In this document: piece after piece, positions 46,901 to 54,837 of the stretch
How positions within the stretch are numbered: position 1 is the stretch's first letter
How the letters are laid out: each line of letters opens with the position of its first letter
Origin: UBA10438 sp044238605
GTDB taxonomy: Bacteria > Bacteroidota > Ignavibacteria > Kapaibacteriales > Kapaibacteriaceae
Assembly: GCA_044238605.1 (NCBI GenBank)
Contig: JBIICY010000003.1
Location: 248,001-312,000, forward strand
Length of the DNA stretch: 64,000 nucleotides
Reading direction: 5' to 3'
Notes under the pieces: generated by a model
Told to the model about the DNA's origin: nothing
Databases searched by the model: none
Seen by the model: the letters and a program-made list of their open reading frames with translations, nothing else
Position numbers and translations under genes: made by a program

Positions 46901-47056
46901 GCCAGGGTAGGATCCCTGCACGCGAATGATAGGGGGCGCAAGCGCCGGAAACTTCTCGATTGGCAGGCGCAACAGGGAAACTGAACCTACCAAAAGGATA
47001 ACGATGGAGATGACGATCGCAACAATTGGTCTTCGGACGAAGAAGGCTGAGAACAT
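43943..47056 (-). CDS. RND multidrug efflux pump, HAE1/AcrB family
   Basis: 1037 residues, full length for AcrB/MexB-like pumps. N-terminus SAFFVRRPIVAIVISIVILLVG, a periplasmic porter domain with the usual VSKINPSILMVISVYSE, segment-4 proton relay AIGIVVDDAIVVVEAVMHH (adjacent Asp residues), a second repeat after residue 520, and a C-terminal membrane half ending FAFIESRGKGQK. It exports hydrophobic or amphiphilic compounds using the proton gradient. Operon order is adaptor, pump, channel. Confidence 0.95.
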   Translation of the reverse strand: MFSAFFVRRPIVAIVISIVILLVGSVSLLRLPIEKFPALAPPIIRVQGSYPGASSEVVEQSVATPLEQKINGLDNQLSMLSKNTSDGNMKLDIAFEPGNDINIANMLVQSRASRATSRLPQEVNTQGLTVSKINPSILMVISVYSESGKYDGIFLNNFAMINVRDQLLRVPGVSNVDLIGAEYAMRLWAQPDKMARLGLTPTDVISALREQNIQAPAGKLGDVPTSKGQELTYSVLAPGKLSTPAEFENVIVRETADGRVVRVKDVARAELGSEYYGMSSRFDGKPATALIVYLMPGANQLESAKGIYAKLESMRSSFPNDIKVQVGFDTTPAVQASIDEIIQTLLEAVALVILVVFIFLQNWRATLIPLLTVPVSLIGTFILFPMLGFSINTLSLFGLVLAIGIVVDDAIVVVEAVMHHMEHGHSPKEATLMAMKEVAGPVVAIALIFAAVFVPVGFMGGITGSMYLQFAITVAVSTLFSAFSALTLSPALCVLLLKQPNPEKPSPLAPFYRAFNNVFGRFTNGYMSVVTRLVRKSVLSIVGVVVFALLTGITVSSLPSGFVPPEDQGIIMVNIALPNAASQPRTDAVVRKVEQILAKQEGVESYISVVGVSFIADASTSNVASMFVRLKDWEERKELIDTKIVEQLNAAFRSIPEAIVFSFSMPPIPGFGNASGVKFYLQDKSGTRSVSELAAETARFADACAKRPELGSFFTQFDATVPQMKIELDREKARKLGVPVDQVFQVLQSMLGGAYVNDFNKFGRLYRVFFQSESQFRQRPSDIGSFFVRSATTGSMIPLSTLVNVTQTNGSEITYRYNLYRSVEISSQVGKGYTTGEAMSALEEVAAASLPTGMAIEYAGLSYEQKRAPSPLPTFGMAVLFVFLLLAAQYNSWKLPWSVLLGTPVAAFGAFFGIWVMGLANDVFVQIGLILLIGLAAKNAILIVEFAKMRQEEAGLTPHEAALESAKLRFRPILMTAFAFILGVVPLMTASGSGAGARKSVGTAVFFGMLVATIIGVTLAPALFAFIESRGKGQKHA

Positions 47057-47067
47057 GATAGGCCCCC

Positions 47068-48204
47068 TTACTTCGACGAAAGGAGAGAGTCTATTGAGAT
47101 CGCACTCGGCTTGGTTGTTACTGAAACACCATCGCGGATCATCTGGAGTCCGTCGATAATGATCTGTTCGCCTGCAACCAATCCCGATTCAACAACGATA
47201 ACGCTACCGATGCGCTGGCCGAGCTCGACATTCCGATAGGACACCTTGTTGTTTTTCACGACCGCTACGCGCGCTTGGCCCTGGAGCTCGGTAATGGCGC
47301 GTGCAGGGATTACAATAGCCCCTTGACGCAGTTCTTTGGTAACCTTGATTCGTCCGAATTGTCCTGGACGCAGGAACTCTCCAGGGTTGGCAAACTCTGC
47401 ATCGATACGAAGCGTGCCAGTAGCCGGGTCCACTGCATTGTCTGCAACAACAAGCTTGCCTCGGTGCGGCCATACGGACCCATCAGCAAGTGTAAGCTGC
47501 ACAGGCATAGTGTTTGCCATTTTGTTCTGTGCAGAGCGTTTATAGGCCAAGTACTCCTGCTCCGAAAGATTAAAGGTAACTCGAATTGGATCGATCTTAG
47601 AGACCCTTGCCAGCAGGGTATTGTCGCCTCTCCCGACCAGGTTGCCCGTTCCTACAACTGCAATGCTGGCAACACCGCTAATAGGCGACTTTACATCACA
47701 ATAGCTGAGGTCGAGTTGTGCTTTCTCGAGCGCCGCCTGCATCGCACTTACCGTTGAAGCGGTTGCTTGCTCAAGTGCAACTGCTGCGTCGTATTCCTGA
47801 CGTGAAATTGCGTTTTCCTGCACAAGGGGCTTGTAGCGCGCTAAATCCTGACGTGCACGCGCATTCGTTGCCTGTGCCTCGGCCAAACGGGCACGTGCCT
47901 GGTTAACAAATGACCTGTAAGTAGACGGGTCGATTTTGAACATCGACTGTCCAGCAAGCACATCTTGTCCCTCTTTGTACAAAATTGCTTCAAGGTATCC
48001 TTCTACACGTGCACGGATGTCCACGTTGAACGACCCCTTCGTTTGCCCAACCCACTCCATGGAAATGGGAACTTCGCGAGCTTCTACCGTGAATACTGTA
48101 ACAGCGAACTTGGCTGCCGATGTGTTTTCCTCCCTGCTACAGCCCAAAGAAAGCACAAGGCATGCAGTTACTGCTGCAAAAAGGTAATTGGCTTTAGAAA
48201 ACAT
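47068..48204 (-). CDS. RND efflux periplasmic adaptor, AcrA/MexA family lipoprotein
   Basis: 378 residues from the ATG ending at 48204 (CGGAG upstream; a GTG three codons earlier is possible). Signal peptide ends LVLSLGC with a lipidated Cys. Lipoyl half IRARVEGYLEAILYKEGQDVLAGQ, a helical hairpin rich in Ala/Gln, second half VKSPISGVASIAVVGTGNLVG, then barrel and membrane-proximal domains (LRPGQFGRIKVTKELRQGAIVIPARAITEL). First gene of the HAE1-type operon. Confidence 0.93.
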   Translation of the reverse strand: MFSKANYLFAAVTACLVLSLGCSREENTSAAKFAVTVFTVEAREVPISMEWVGQTKGSFNVDIRARVEGYLEAILYKEGQDVLAGQSMFKIDPSTYRSFVNQARARLAEAQATNARARQDLARYKPLVQENAISRQEYDAAVALEQATASTVSAMQAALEKAQLDLSYCDVKSPISGVASIAVVGTGNLVGRGDNTLLARVSKIDPIRVTFNLSEQEYLAYKRSAQNKMANTMPVQLTLADGSVWPHRGKLVVADNAVDPATGTLRIDAEFANPGEFLRPGQFGRIKVTKELRQGAIVIPARAITELQGQARVAVVKNNKVSYRNVELGQRIGSVIVVESGLVAGEQIIIDGLQMIRDGVSVTTKPSAISIDSLLSSK

Positions 48205-48276
48205 TGTATACACTCCGTATTTTCCGGGTGCAAAGATGCCGATTCCGAGCCAATAATTCGTCTGTACGGAACCGAT

Positions 48277-49248
48277 ATGGTGCCGTTTAATGGGGATACA
48301 ACAGTGGACATGAGCCTCCTGGTGGCATCATTCGTTGGGATTTTTATCCTCATGATTTCGGTTACCTTGATTCTCCGTCGGCGAGCAATGTTGTCGAAAG
48401 AGTCTGCGCCAACGATCTCCGGCCTGCTCATGAACGTCATTTGTCCAGCGCTATCCTTTTCTTCTATTGCACGTTCACGCATCGATGTTTCGGAGCTTCT
48501 GGCCGGAGGCCTCATCGTTACGTCGGAGTTGCTCATTGGTGTTTTGGCGTACTCACTTGGCCGTTGGGTTCTCAAGCTCGAGCGGGCGGCTCTCGGGTCA
48601 TTTGTATTGGCAACAATGTTTGGTAGCGGCGCGCTGATAGGCAACGCACTAATCAAGGTGATCTTTCACGATAATCCGACGATGGTATCGATGTCAACGA
48701 TCATCAGTTCATTGGGGATCGGTGTCCCGATCAATACGATTGGCATTCTGATCGCATTGCATTTTGGATCAGCTTCTTCGGAACGCTCGCCCCTTGCCAG
48801 CATGCGACGATTCTTTGTTGAACCCTGCATGCTTGCAATCTATGCGGGGATACTGTGGCTTGTATTGGGCATTCCTCAGGATGGTCTTCTTGTAGAAACG
48901 ATCTTTGGAGCATGCGTCATGATCGGAGCAGCGCTTCCTTTCTGTTCAGCAATGCTTGTTGGTCTGACGTTAGAGATCTTTCACATCGGTAAGAGTGCTA
49001 AGATCCTTGTGGCTTGCGTTGCTCTGGCACTCGTTGTGGAGCCGTTTATCTTGAAGGGTCTGCTCGGCCTTTATTCAATAGACCCAACAGTTGGTCTGAT
49101 AGCTATGCTACTAACAGCCATGCCTTCTTCACCCCTTTGTGTTGTCCTTGCTGTCCGCTACGGTTGTGACGCCGAACTGAGTAGTAAGCTCGTTGCAACA
49201 ACACTGATTGTTAGCGCACTCACACTGCCCCTGATAGCACTAGTTTGA
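48277..49248 (+). CDS. AEC (auxin efflux carrier) family transporter
   Basis: 323 residues from ATG 48277; ATG 48310 is also possible, and the open frame upstream overlaps the adaptor gene and is not coding. About ten hydrophobic segments in two inverted halves, with the AEC-type loop GLLMNVICPALSFSSIARS and, in the second half, AALPFCSAMLVGLTL and TAMPSSPLCVVLA. The family exports or exchanges organic acids and amino acids. No substrate can be read from the sequence. Divergent from the efflux operon. Confidence 0.82.
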   Translation: MVPFNGDTTVDMSLLVASFVGIFILMISVTLILRRRAMLSKESAPTISGLLMNVICPALSFSSIARSRIDVSELLAGGLIVTSELLIGVLAYSLGRWVLKLERAALGSFVLATMFGSGALIGNALIKVIFHDNPTMVSMSTIISSLGIGVPINTIGILIALHFGSASSERSPLASMRRFFVEPCMLAIYAGILWLVLGIPQDGLLVETIFGACVMIGAALPFCSAMLVGLTLEIFHIGKSAKILVACVALALVVEPFILKGLLGLYSIDPTVGLIAMLLTAMPSSPLCVVLAVRYGCDAELSSKLVATTLIVSALTLPLIALV

Positions 49249-49259
49249 ATAGTCTCATT

Positions 49260-50135
49260 CTAGGCTGCAGCACGCTCAGCATGCTGCAGTCGGGCAAGCC
49301 TCATGGACTTCGTTCTAAACCTTGGGATAAAGGCTCCGAGGATGTATGTGCGGATGAGGTACCACCATATGCTGCGCTCGAGTAGAGACGGGTCGATGGT
49401 GTGTTCGATAGCAGCGTGATTCTTTGGAGCAAGACTCCAGTGTGTACCAGCCTTATCGTGATGTACGGTGTGGAATCCGTTGTTGAAGAGCATCAAGTTC
49501 AGGATGCCCGTGAAGTTGCGCGAGTGATTCACCGGCGATTCTTCGTCGGCATGAACATGCTGCACAAAGTTGAACACCAACACTGCAAACAGACCAACCT
49601 GCTGTGGAATGATCACATACAGCAGAGCTTTGCGCCAATCAATAAGCAGTGCGGCGCCGATCCATACTCCGAGAGCTACGTATTGCATGGCGCAGAGCCA
49701 GAACTTTCGGCGATCGGTTGTAAACAGCTCCTTGAGATAGTCGCGAATTGGCTTCTGCTGGTGATAGGAACTTACCATAGGGTAGATCAACAGCATCAGC
49801 AGATGGTTCTGCTCTGTGAGGCGATACGTGATGGTGTAATCGCCCTCTTTATTATTGAGAGCATGATGATTCTTGTTATGTGTCGGTATCCATCCAAATG
49901 CCGGGAAACCATAAAACACCGTTAGCCAGTAATCAGTGAAGTGGTTCAGCGTGCTCTTGCGAAAGATCGGCAGATGGTTGTGGTTATGAGCGATAACCGT
50001 AACGGCAATTGACAGGAAAAGGTACACCGGGTACAACCACCAATTCAGCGAAGGTTGCATCCATTGGAAAAAGAAGAGTGCGGTCGTAACGACCATATAA
50101 CCGACAGTGCGGCGATCAGCTTTGTAGCGAAGCAT
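49260..50135 (-). CDS. membrane fatty acid desaturase family protein
   Basis: 291 residues with a GAGG ribosome-binding site. Three His boxes of the di-iron desaturases: AHNHNH (49-54), THNKNHH (85-91) and FHTVHH near 222-227, set between four hydrophobic segments. It would desaturate or hydroxylate acyl chains or a related lipid in the inner membrane. The first box differs from the commonest HDxxH form. Convergent with the AEC gene. Confidence 0.88.
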   Translation of the reverse strand: MLRYKADRRTVGYMVVTTALFFFQWMQPSLNWWLYPVYLFLSIAVTVIAHNHNHLPIFRKSTLNHFTDYWLTVFYGFPAFGWIPTHNKNHHALNNKEGDYTITYRLTEQNHLLMLLIYPMVSSYHQQKPIRDYLKELFTTDRRKFWLCAMQYVALGVWIGAALLIDWRKALLYVIIPQQVGLFAVLVFNFVQHVHADEESPVNHSRNFTGILNLMLFNNGFHTVHHDKAGTHWSLAPKNHAAIEHTIDPSLLERSIWWYLIRTYILGAFIPRFRTKSMRLARLQHAERAAA

Positions 50136-50231
50136 ACCTCTTTGGCCCCTTGTAAAAATTGACGAGCCGTAAGATACGGCAATTCACTATGTTCGGCCGG
50201 CACATAACGTAACCTTTTTACGGAGTTTTCG

Positions 50232-50666
50232 ATGTCAATCAAGGCCTTTCTTGCGACAGCAACAGCTGCGCTCACGATCATGTTCAGCAATCCAGCTAAC
50301 GTACACTGCGATTCCGGTGTTGGTATGCAGTTCGGTGAGCCAGGGACGATTGGTCTTTCCCTTCGTTTTCACAATACGGCCATCGGCGCAGCCTGGAGTT
50401 TTAGCGATAATGGCTATCTGCACGTAAACATCGACCAATGGGCTATGCGCGAAGAGCTTGCTAAACCTATCGACTGGTTCGCTGGATACGGTGTGGATGC
50501 CGGCATCGGCGACGACTTCCGCATTGCCGCCCGAATCCCTATTGGTTTGATCTGGGAGCCAAACAAGGATTTTGAAGTCTTTGCTCAAGTAGCTCCGGGA
50601 CTAAAAGTGCTGCCGGCAGTTGACTTTTATTTTGGCGCGGCCGTTGGAGCACGATACCGGTTCTAA
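50232..50666 (+). CDS. small secreted beta-barrel-like protein
   Basis: 144 residues. Signal peptide MSIKAFLATATAALTIMFS. The mature chain alternates glycine/aromatic and polar residues (TIGLSLRFHNTAIGAAWSFS, WFAGYGVDAGIGDDFRIAAR, DFYFGAAVGARYRF) and ends in Phe, as small outer-membrane barrels do. No specific function recognised. It is three bases upstream of the DUF2461 gene. Confidence 0.7.
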   Translation: MSIKAFLATATAALTIMFSNPANVHCDSGVGMQFGEPGTIGLSLRFHNTAIGAAWSFSDNGYLHVNIDQWAMREELAKPIDWFAGYGVDAGIGDDFRIAARIPIGLIWEPNKDFEVFAQVAPGLKVLPAVDFYFGAAVGARYRF

Positions 50667-50669
50667 CCT

Positions 50670-51338
50670 ATGCTTCAACATGAGTTTTTTGAGTTTTTCA
50701 AGGGGCTTAGCCAGAACAACTCGAAGGCATGGTTCGATGAACATCGTGCCCAGTACGAGCGGTTCGTTAAGAAGCCCTTTGCAATGCTCGTGCAGGATCT
50801 TATCGATCGTGTTCGAGAGGTAGACCCCTTTGTGCTGCCAATGGCAAAGGATGCGATCTTCCGCATTAATCGGGACATCCGATTTGCAAAGGATAAGACG
50901 CCATACAAAACCTCGACGGGCGCCTTTCTGAACCGTCATGGGAAAAAGGCCCTCGGCATGCCGGGCCTTTACTTCGAGGTCTCCCACGATCGAGCGGGTA
51001 TTGCAGGGGGCACGTACCGTCCAGACCCTGAGCAGCTTGAGCGCCTCCGGGACTTGCTCATGCACGAAGGCACGGCTTTTCGCGCAGCGATAGGGAAACC
51101 GTCGTTCATTGACGCCTTTGGTCAGGTACTTGGGGAAAAGGCGAAGATCATTCCCAAGGAATTCAAAACAGCGGCGGAACGCGAGCCCCTTATCTACAGT
51201 AAACAGTTGTACTGGTGGAAGGAACTCGACGTAGAGGTGTTTCAGCAGAGCACCTGCATTGATGTGCTGTTCGAGCATTACATGGCTCAAAGAGATGCGC
51301 AGGTACTCATCGAGTCCGCCTTGTATGATCAAGAGTAA
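50670..51338 (+). CDS. DUF2461 domain-containing protein
   Basis: 222 residues. The family signature is clear: FFKGLSQNNSKAWFDEHRAQYE at the start, FRINRDIRFAKDKTPYKTSTGAFL in the middle, PGLYFEVSHDRAGIAGGTYRPDPEQLERLRD, and a C-terminal YSKQLYWWKELD. DUF2461 proteins are cytoplasmic, widespread in Bacteroidota and uncharacterised. Start follows the barrel-like gene by three bases. Confidence 0.92.
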   Translation: MLQHEFFEFFKGLSQNNSKAWFDEHRAQYERFVKKPFAMLVQDLIDRVREVDPFVLPMAKDAIFRINRDIRFAKDKTPYKTSTGAFLNRHGKKALGMPGLYFEVSHDRAGIAGGTYRPDPEQLERLRDLLMHEGTAFRAAIGKPSFIDAFGQVLGEKAKIIPKEFKTAAEREPLIYSKQLYWWKELDVEVFQQSTCIDVLFEHYMAQRDAQVLIESALYDQE

Positions 51339-51381
51339 CATATAGCAACATTTGTTGTACCAGACACAACACACGCACAGC

Positions 51382-53259
51382 ATGCTACAACCAATTGACT
51401 TTGAAATGCTCTCCGAGGAGCACCGGAATAAGCTTCAGCAGTACTACGAGGCGTTTGAATACAAGGAGCATGAGTATGTATTCAGAGCTGGTGAGCCGTC
51501 CATCAAGGGATACATTGTATGGGAAGGCGAGGTTCGATTCGAGGTAGCCACAGATGAGCTTGATTCAGAACGTGTGCTGGAGATCGTCCCAGCTGGGGTG
51601 GTGTTCGGGGAAAGCGGCCTACTTGGTTCTGTCAAGCAAGTGGTCAACGCAATCGCAAACACCGATGTGCGTGGCCAGAGTTTATCGCTCGACGCATTAG
51701 AGCGCATGCGTACTGAGGATCCCGAGTTACTCACTCTTGTGTATCAGGCACTTGGTGCATCTGTGATGTCAAAGCTAAAGGTTGCTGTATCGAATCTTGC
51801 AGAGCAGCGAATAGCCTTATATGGACACAATGCACAGGTAGACGAAATGGTAAGCCGCGCGCGTTCTGCTCAACTGCAGTTCGTTGGCTGGTCTGAGAAA
51901 CGCATTGATGATCTCCTATACGCACTGTGCGAACCCATCATTGCTAATGCTGTGCAGCTTGCCGAAGAGGCGGTAGCTGAGACACACATGGGCAACGTAC
52001 GGGATAAAACATCGAAGCACATCAACGGCGTGCTAGGAGTTTATCAGCACATCGTTGGAAAGCCCGGCTCCGGCGCTCTGAGCCCAACTCCAAAGAACGG
52101 CGTTACCGAAGTAGCCGACGCAATGGGTGTGATCTTTGGTCTGGTGCCGGCAACAAATCCCATATCAACGGCCTGCTTCAAATCACTTATTGCCGTCAAA
52201 TCGCGCAACGCCATTATTCTTAGTCCCAACCGCATCGGCAGCAAGGTGGTGATCAAGGCGGTAGACATGCTCCGTGAAGTTCTCCGCGCACATGGCGCAC
52301 CTGAAGATCTTATCCAGGTTGTTCGGGAACGCCAGAGCCGGCAGACCACCTCTATGTTTATGCACAACAAGGGCGTAGATCTTGTGCTGGCAACAGGTGG
52401 CTCATCGATGGTACGCGCGGCATACAGTTCGGGTACACCGGCAATTGGTGTTGGACCTGGGAATGCCCCTTGTCTGATAGCGTCGGATGCCGACATCAAC
52501 CATGCAGCAACATCTGTTGTACGCAGCAAGTCGTTTGACAATGGCGTTATCTGTGGCGCAGAACATAATCTTGTCTGTGTGCGAAGCGCTTATAGCACCT
52601 TTGTTGAGGCTCTTGAGCGGAACGGGGCTGCTGTTCTTTCTCCTGAAGAAACGCAGCGGTTCATGGAAAAAGGTGTTTCGACGGGCGTTCTTGGAAGAAG
52701 AATTGTTGGACAAGACCCAGCTGCTATCGCCGAATATGTGGGCATTACTCGCCCATATCCGATCAATCTGATCGTTGTTCCAACATTTGAGATCAGCGAG
52801 CATAATCCAATGGCCAGAGAAAAGACCGCTCCTGTAGTGAGTCTGTTCGAAGCACGCGATAATGAGCATGCGCTTGAGATAAGCGAACAGCTGTTGGCAA
52901 TCGATGGCACTGGTCATACGGCGATGATTCACACGAAGAATCGACAATTAGCGAACATCTTCGGACGCCGCATGCGTGCAAGCCGAATCCTTGTGAATTC
53001 TCCCGGCACGCAGGGAATCATGGGTGCATGTACCGGACTTGTTCCGTCGTTCACTCTCGGCTGCGGCACATACGGCGGTACGTCTACAACGGATAATGTT
53101 TCGTACGGACACCTTGTTAACGTTAAGCGCATCGCATGGTATCTGCCGCGCAAGAAAACTGCAGACATCATCGTCCGCATGCAGTCATCTGCAGGATACA
53201 TCCTACGGGGAGTGCGTCTTATCGGAGCCTGGCGCAGATTTGTTGGTGGTGTAAAATGA
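51382..53259 (+). CDS. CoA-acylating aldehyde dehydrogenase with N-terminal cyclic-nucleotide-binding domain
   Basis: 625 residues from ATG 51382 (a TTG at 51352 is the alternative; neither has a strong ribosome-binding site). Residues about 5-130 are a CAP_ED/cNMP-binding fold: EYVFRAGEPSIKGYIVWEGEV and the phosphate-cassette start VVFGESGLL (73-81); the usual Pro-Arg after it is absent, so binding may be altered. Residues about 155-600 match the aldehyde dehydrogenase half of AdhE/EutE: LVPATNPISTACFKSLI, ATGGSSMVRAAYSSGTPAIGVGPGN and SFDNGVICGAEHN with C391 as nucleophile. These enzymes interconvert an aldehyde plus CoA and NAD with acyl-CoA plus NADH. The next gene overlaps by ATGA. Confidence 0.88.
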   Translation: MLQPIDFEMLSEEHRNKLQQYYEAFEYKEHEYVFRAGEPSIKGYIVWEGEVRFEVATDELDSERVLEIVPAGVVFGESGLLGSVKQVVNAIANTDVRGQSLSLDALERMRTEDPELLTLVYQALGASVMSKLKVAVSNLAEQRIALYGHNAQVDEMVSRARSAQLQFVGWSEKRIDDLLYALCEPIIANAVQLAEEAVAETHMGNVRDKTSKHINGVLGVYQHIVGKPGSGALSPTPKNGVTEVADAMGVIFGLVPATNPISTACFKSLIAVKSRNAIILSPNRIGSKVVIKAVDMLREVLRAHGAPEDLIQVVRERQSRQTTSMFMHNKGVDLVLATGGSSMVRAAYSSGTPAIGVGPGNAPCLIASDADINHAATSVVRSKSFDNGVICGAEHNLVCVRSAYSTFVEALERNGAAVLSPEETQRFMEKGVSTGVLGRRIVGQDPAAIAEYVGITRPYPINLIVVPTFEISEHNPMAREKTAPVVSLFEARDNEHALEISEQLLAIDGTGHTAMIHTKNRQLANIFGRRMRASRILVNSPGTQGIMGACTGLVPSFTLGCGTYGGTSTTDNVSYGHLVNVKRIAWYLPRKKTADIIVRMQSSAGYILRGVRLIGAWRRFVGGVK

Positions 53260-54830
53260 CGTCTACAGGAACGACTCCGCTTCGTGTAGTTGCTCTCGGG
53301 GGTGGCTACGTAACGATCCACTTGTTGAAGTCCCTGCGTCCAGCGATACAGAAGGGGCTTGTGCACCTTACGGTGATCGATAAGAACAACTACCACGTAT
53401 TCCACGGCCTTGTAGCCGAGATGCTCACAGGAAAGATTCAGCCCGGCAATATCACGTCGCCGTCGCGCATGGTGTTTCAGGGCGCAGACTTTCACAACGG
53501 CGAGGTTGTGCGGGTAGACTTTGAGCAACGGATCGTAACAACGAGCAGGTATTTGGACGGACACCAGCACACGATACCGTACGACCATCTTGTTGTCGGT
53601 CTTGGTTCGCGCGATAACCTCTCTCGGTACACGGGCGTAGCACAGAATACCTTCCGGTTAAAATCGTACTGGGACGTGTTTGAACTCAAGAACCACCTAA
53701 CCGGCATCCTTGACCTAGCGGAGATCGAAACAGACCCGGTAGAGCGCAAGAGGCTTCTCACCTTTGTTATCGCAGGTGGAAACTTTGCTGGAGTGGAGGT
53801 TGCAACAGAACTGGATGAATACCTGCAGTATCTCACGAAGCACTACTATACGCGTCTGAGGTATGACGAGATGCGGATAGTGCTTATCGGTGGAGATACA
53901 ACGCTACTCCCCGAGCTTGCGAAACGTCAGCCCCGTCTCGTGAACTACGCCTCGAAGTTCATCGCTACGAAGACACGGATCGAGGTGCTCCTTAAAACCT
54001 ACATCTCTGCAGCCACGCCGTTGAGTGCAACCACGAGCGGTGGAGATGAGATCCCTACTCGAACCATCATCTCCTGTACTGGCAACGCTCAGGCGAAGAT
54101 CTTTGATGATTGGCAGTTTGAGCGAGACCCACTTGGTAGGCTTGTTACCGATGAACTGCTGCGCGTAAAGGGGCACGAGAATGTCTGGGCTGGGGGCGAC
54201 TGTTCTGCAGTGCCTCATCCTAAAGGTGGGACGTGTCCGGCACTGGCACTCTATGCCATCAAGGCGGGTGAACATATCGGCAAGAACATTGCTAAACATG
54301 TTGAGAACAAGCCCCTTGCATCATACAAGTTTTCAGGTCTTGGTGATGCATGTTCTCTCGGACGCCGCAATGCTGTAGGACACCTCTATGGCGTGGGCTT
54401 TACGGGCATTATTGCCTTTGTTACATGGCGCATCTTCATGCTGAAGTACCTTCCGGTATGGAATCGAAGGATCCGCACCATGTTTAATTGGATGGTATGG
54501 CCAATCATCGGACGCGACATTTCCAGTATCCGTCCAAGTTCAACTACCACCGTGCGGGAGCTCCTCTTCGAACCAGGACAAACGATTGTTCACGAAGGTG
54601 AACACGGCAACGGAATGTTCCTGATACGAGAGGGCCAGGCAGACGTTTACAAGGACGGCGGGCACACAGCGATTCTAGAGCCGGGGAATTACTTTGGCGA
54701 GCTTGCAGCGTTAAACGATACGCCGCGCACACGGACGGTCGTTGCACGATCGCAGATCAAGGTGCTGGAGATCAAACGAGACGTGGCGCAACTCCTGCGG
54801 CGTCAGTTCGATTCAACCTACAAGGGCTGA
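53256..54830 (+). CDS. type II NADH dehydrogenase-like flavoprotein with C-terminal cyclic-nucleotide-binding domain
   Basis: 524 residues; start set by the ATGA overlap with the previous gene. Residues 1-about 420 are an NDH-2-type FAD/NAD oxidoreductase: VVALGGGYVTIHLLKSL (FAD), FVIAGGNFAGVEVATELDEYL (NADH) and VWAGGDCSAVPHPKGGTCPALALYAIKAGE. A membrane-associated stretch (FTGIIAFVTWRIFMLKYLP) follows. Residues 433-524 are a cNMP-binding domain with GQTIVHEGEHGNGMFLIREG and an intact phosphate-binding cassette, YFGELAALNDTPRTRTVVA (E482 for the ribose, R491 for the phosphate). NDH-2 passes electrons from NADH to quinone at the inner membrane. The fusion suggests ligand control. Confidence 0.88.
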   Translation: MTSTGTTPLRVVALGGGYVTIHLLKSLRPAIQKGLVHLTVIDKNNYHVFHGLVAEMLTGKIQPGNITSPSRMVFQGADFHNGEVVRVDFEQRIVTTSRYLDGHQHTIPYDHLVVGLGSRDNLSRYTGVAQNTFRLKSYWDVFELKNHLTGILDLAEIETDPVERKRLLTFVIAGGNFAGVEVATELDEYLQYLTKHYYTRLRYDEMRIVLIGGDTTLLPELAKRQPRLVNYASKFIATKTRIEVLLKTYISAATPLSATTSGGDEIPTRTIISCTGNAQAKIFDDWQFERDPLGRLVTDELLRVKGHENVWAGGDCSAVPHPKGGTCPALALYAIKAGEHIGKNIAKHVENKPLASYKFSGLGDACSLGRRNAVGHLYGVGFTGIIAFVTWRIFMLKYLPVWNRRIRTMFNWMVWPIIGRDISSIRPSSTTTVRELLFEPGQTIVHEGEHGNGMFLIREGQADVYKDGGHTAILEPGNYFGELAALNDTPRTRTVVARSQIKVLEIKRDVAQLLRRQFDSTYKG

Positions 54831-54837
54831 TCATGCA

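Noticed and set aside
49401..49925. 174-codon plus-strand frame
   Set aside because: It is antisense to the desaturase gene, whose His boxes are intact.
50601..51383. 260-codon minus-strand frame opposite the DUF2461 gene
   Set aside because: The plus-strand frame matches DUF2461 throughout with good spacing to its neighbour; the antisense frame has no recognisable sequence.
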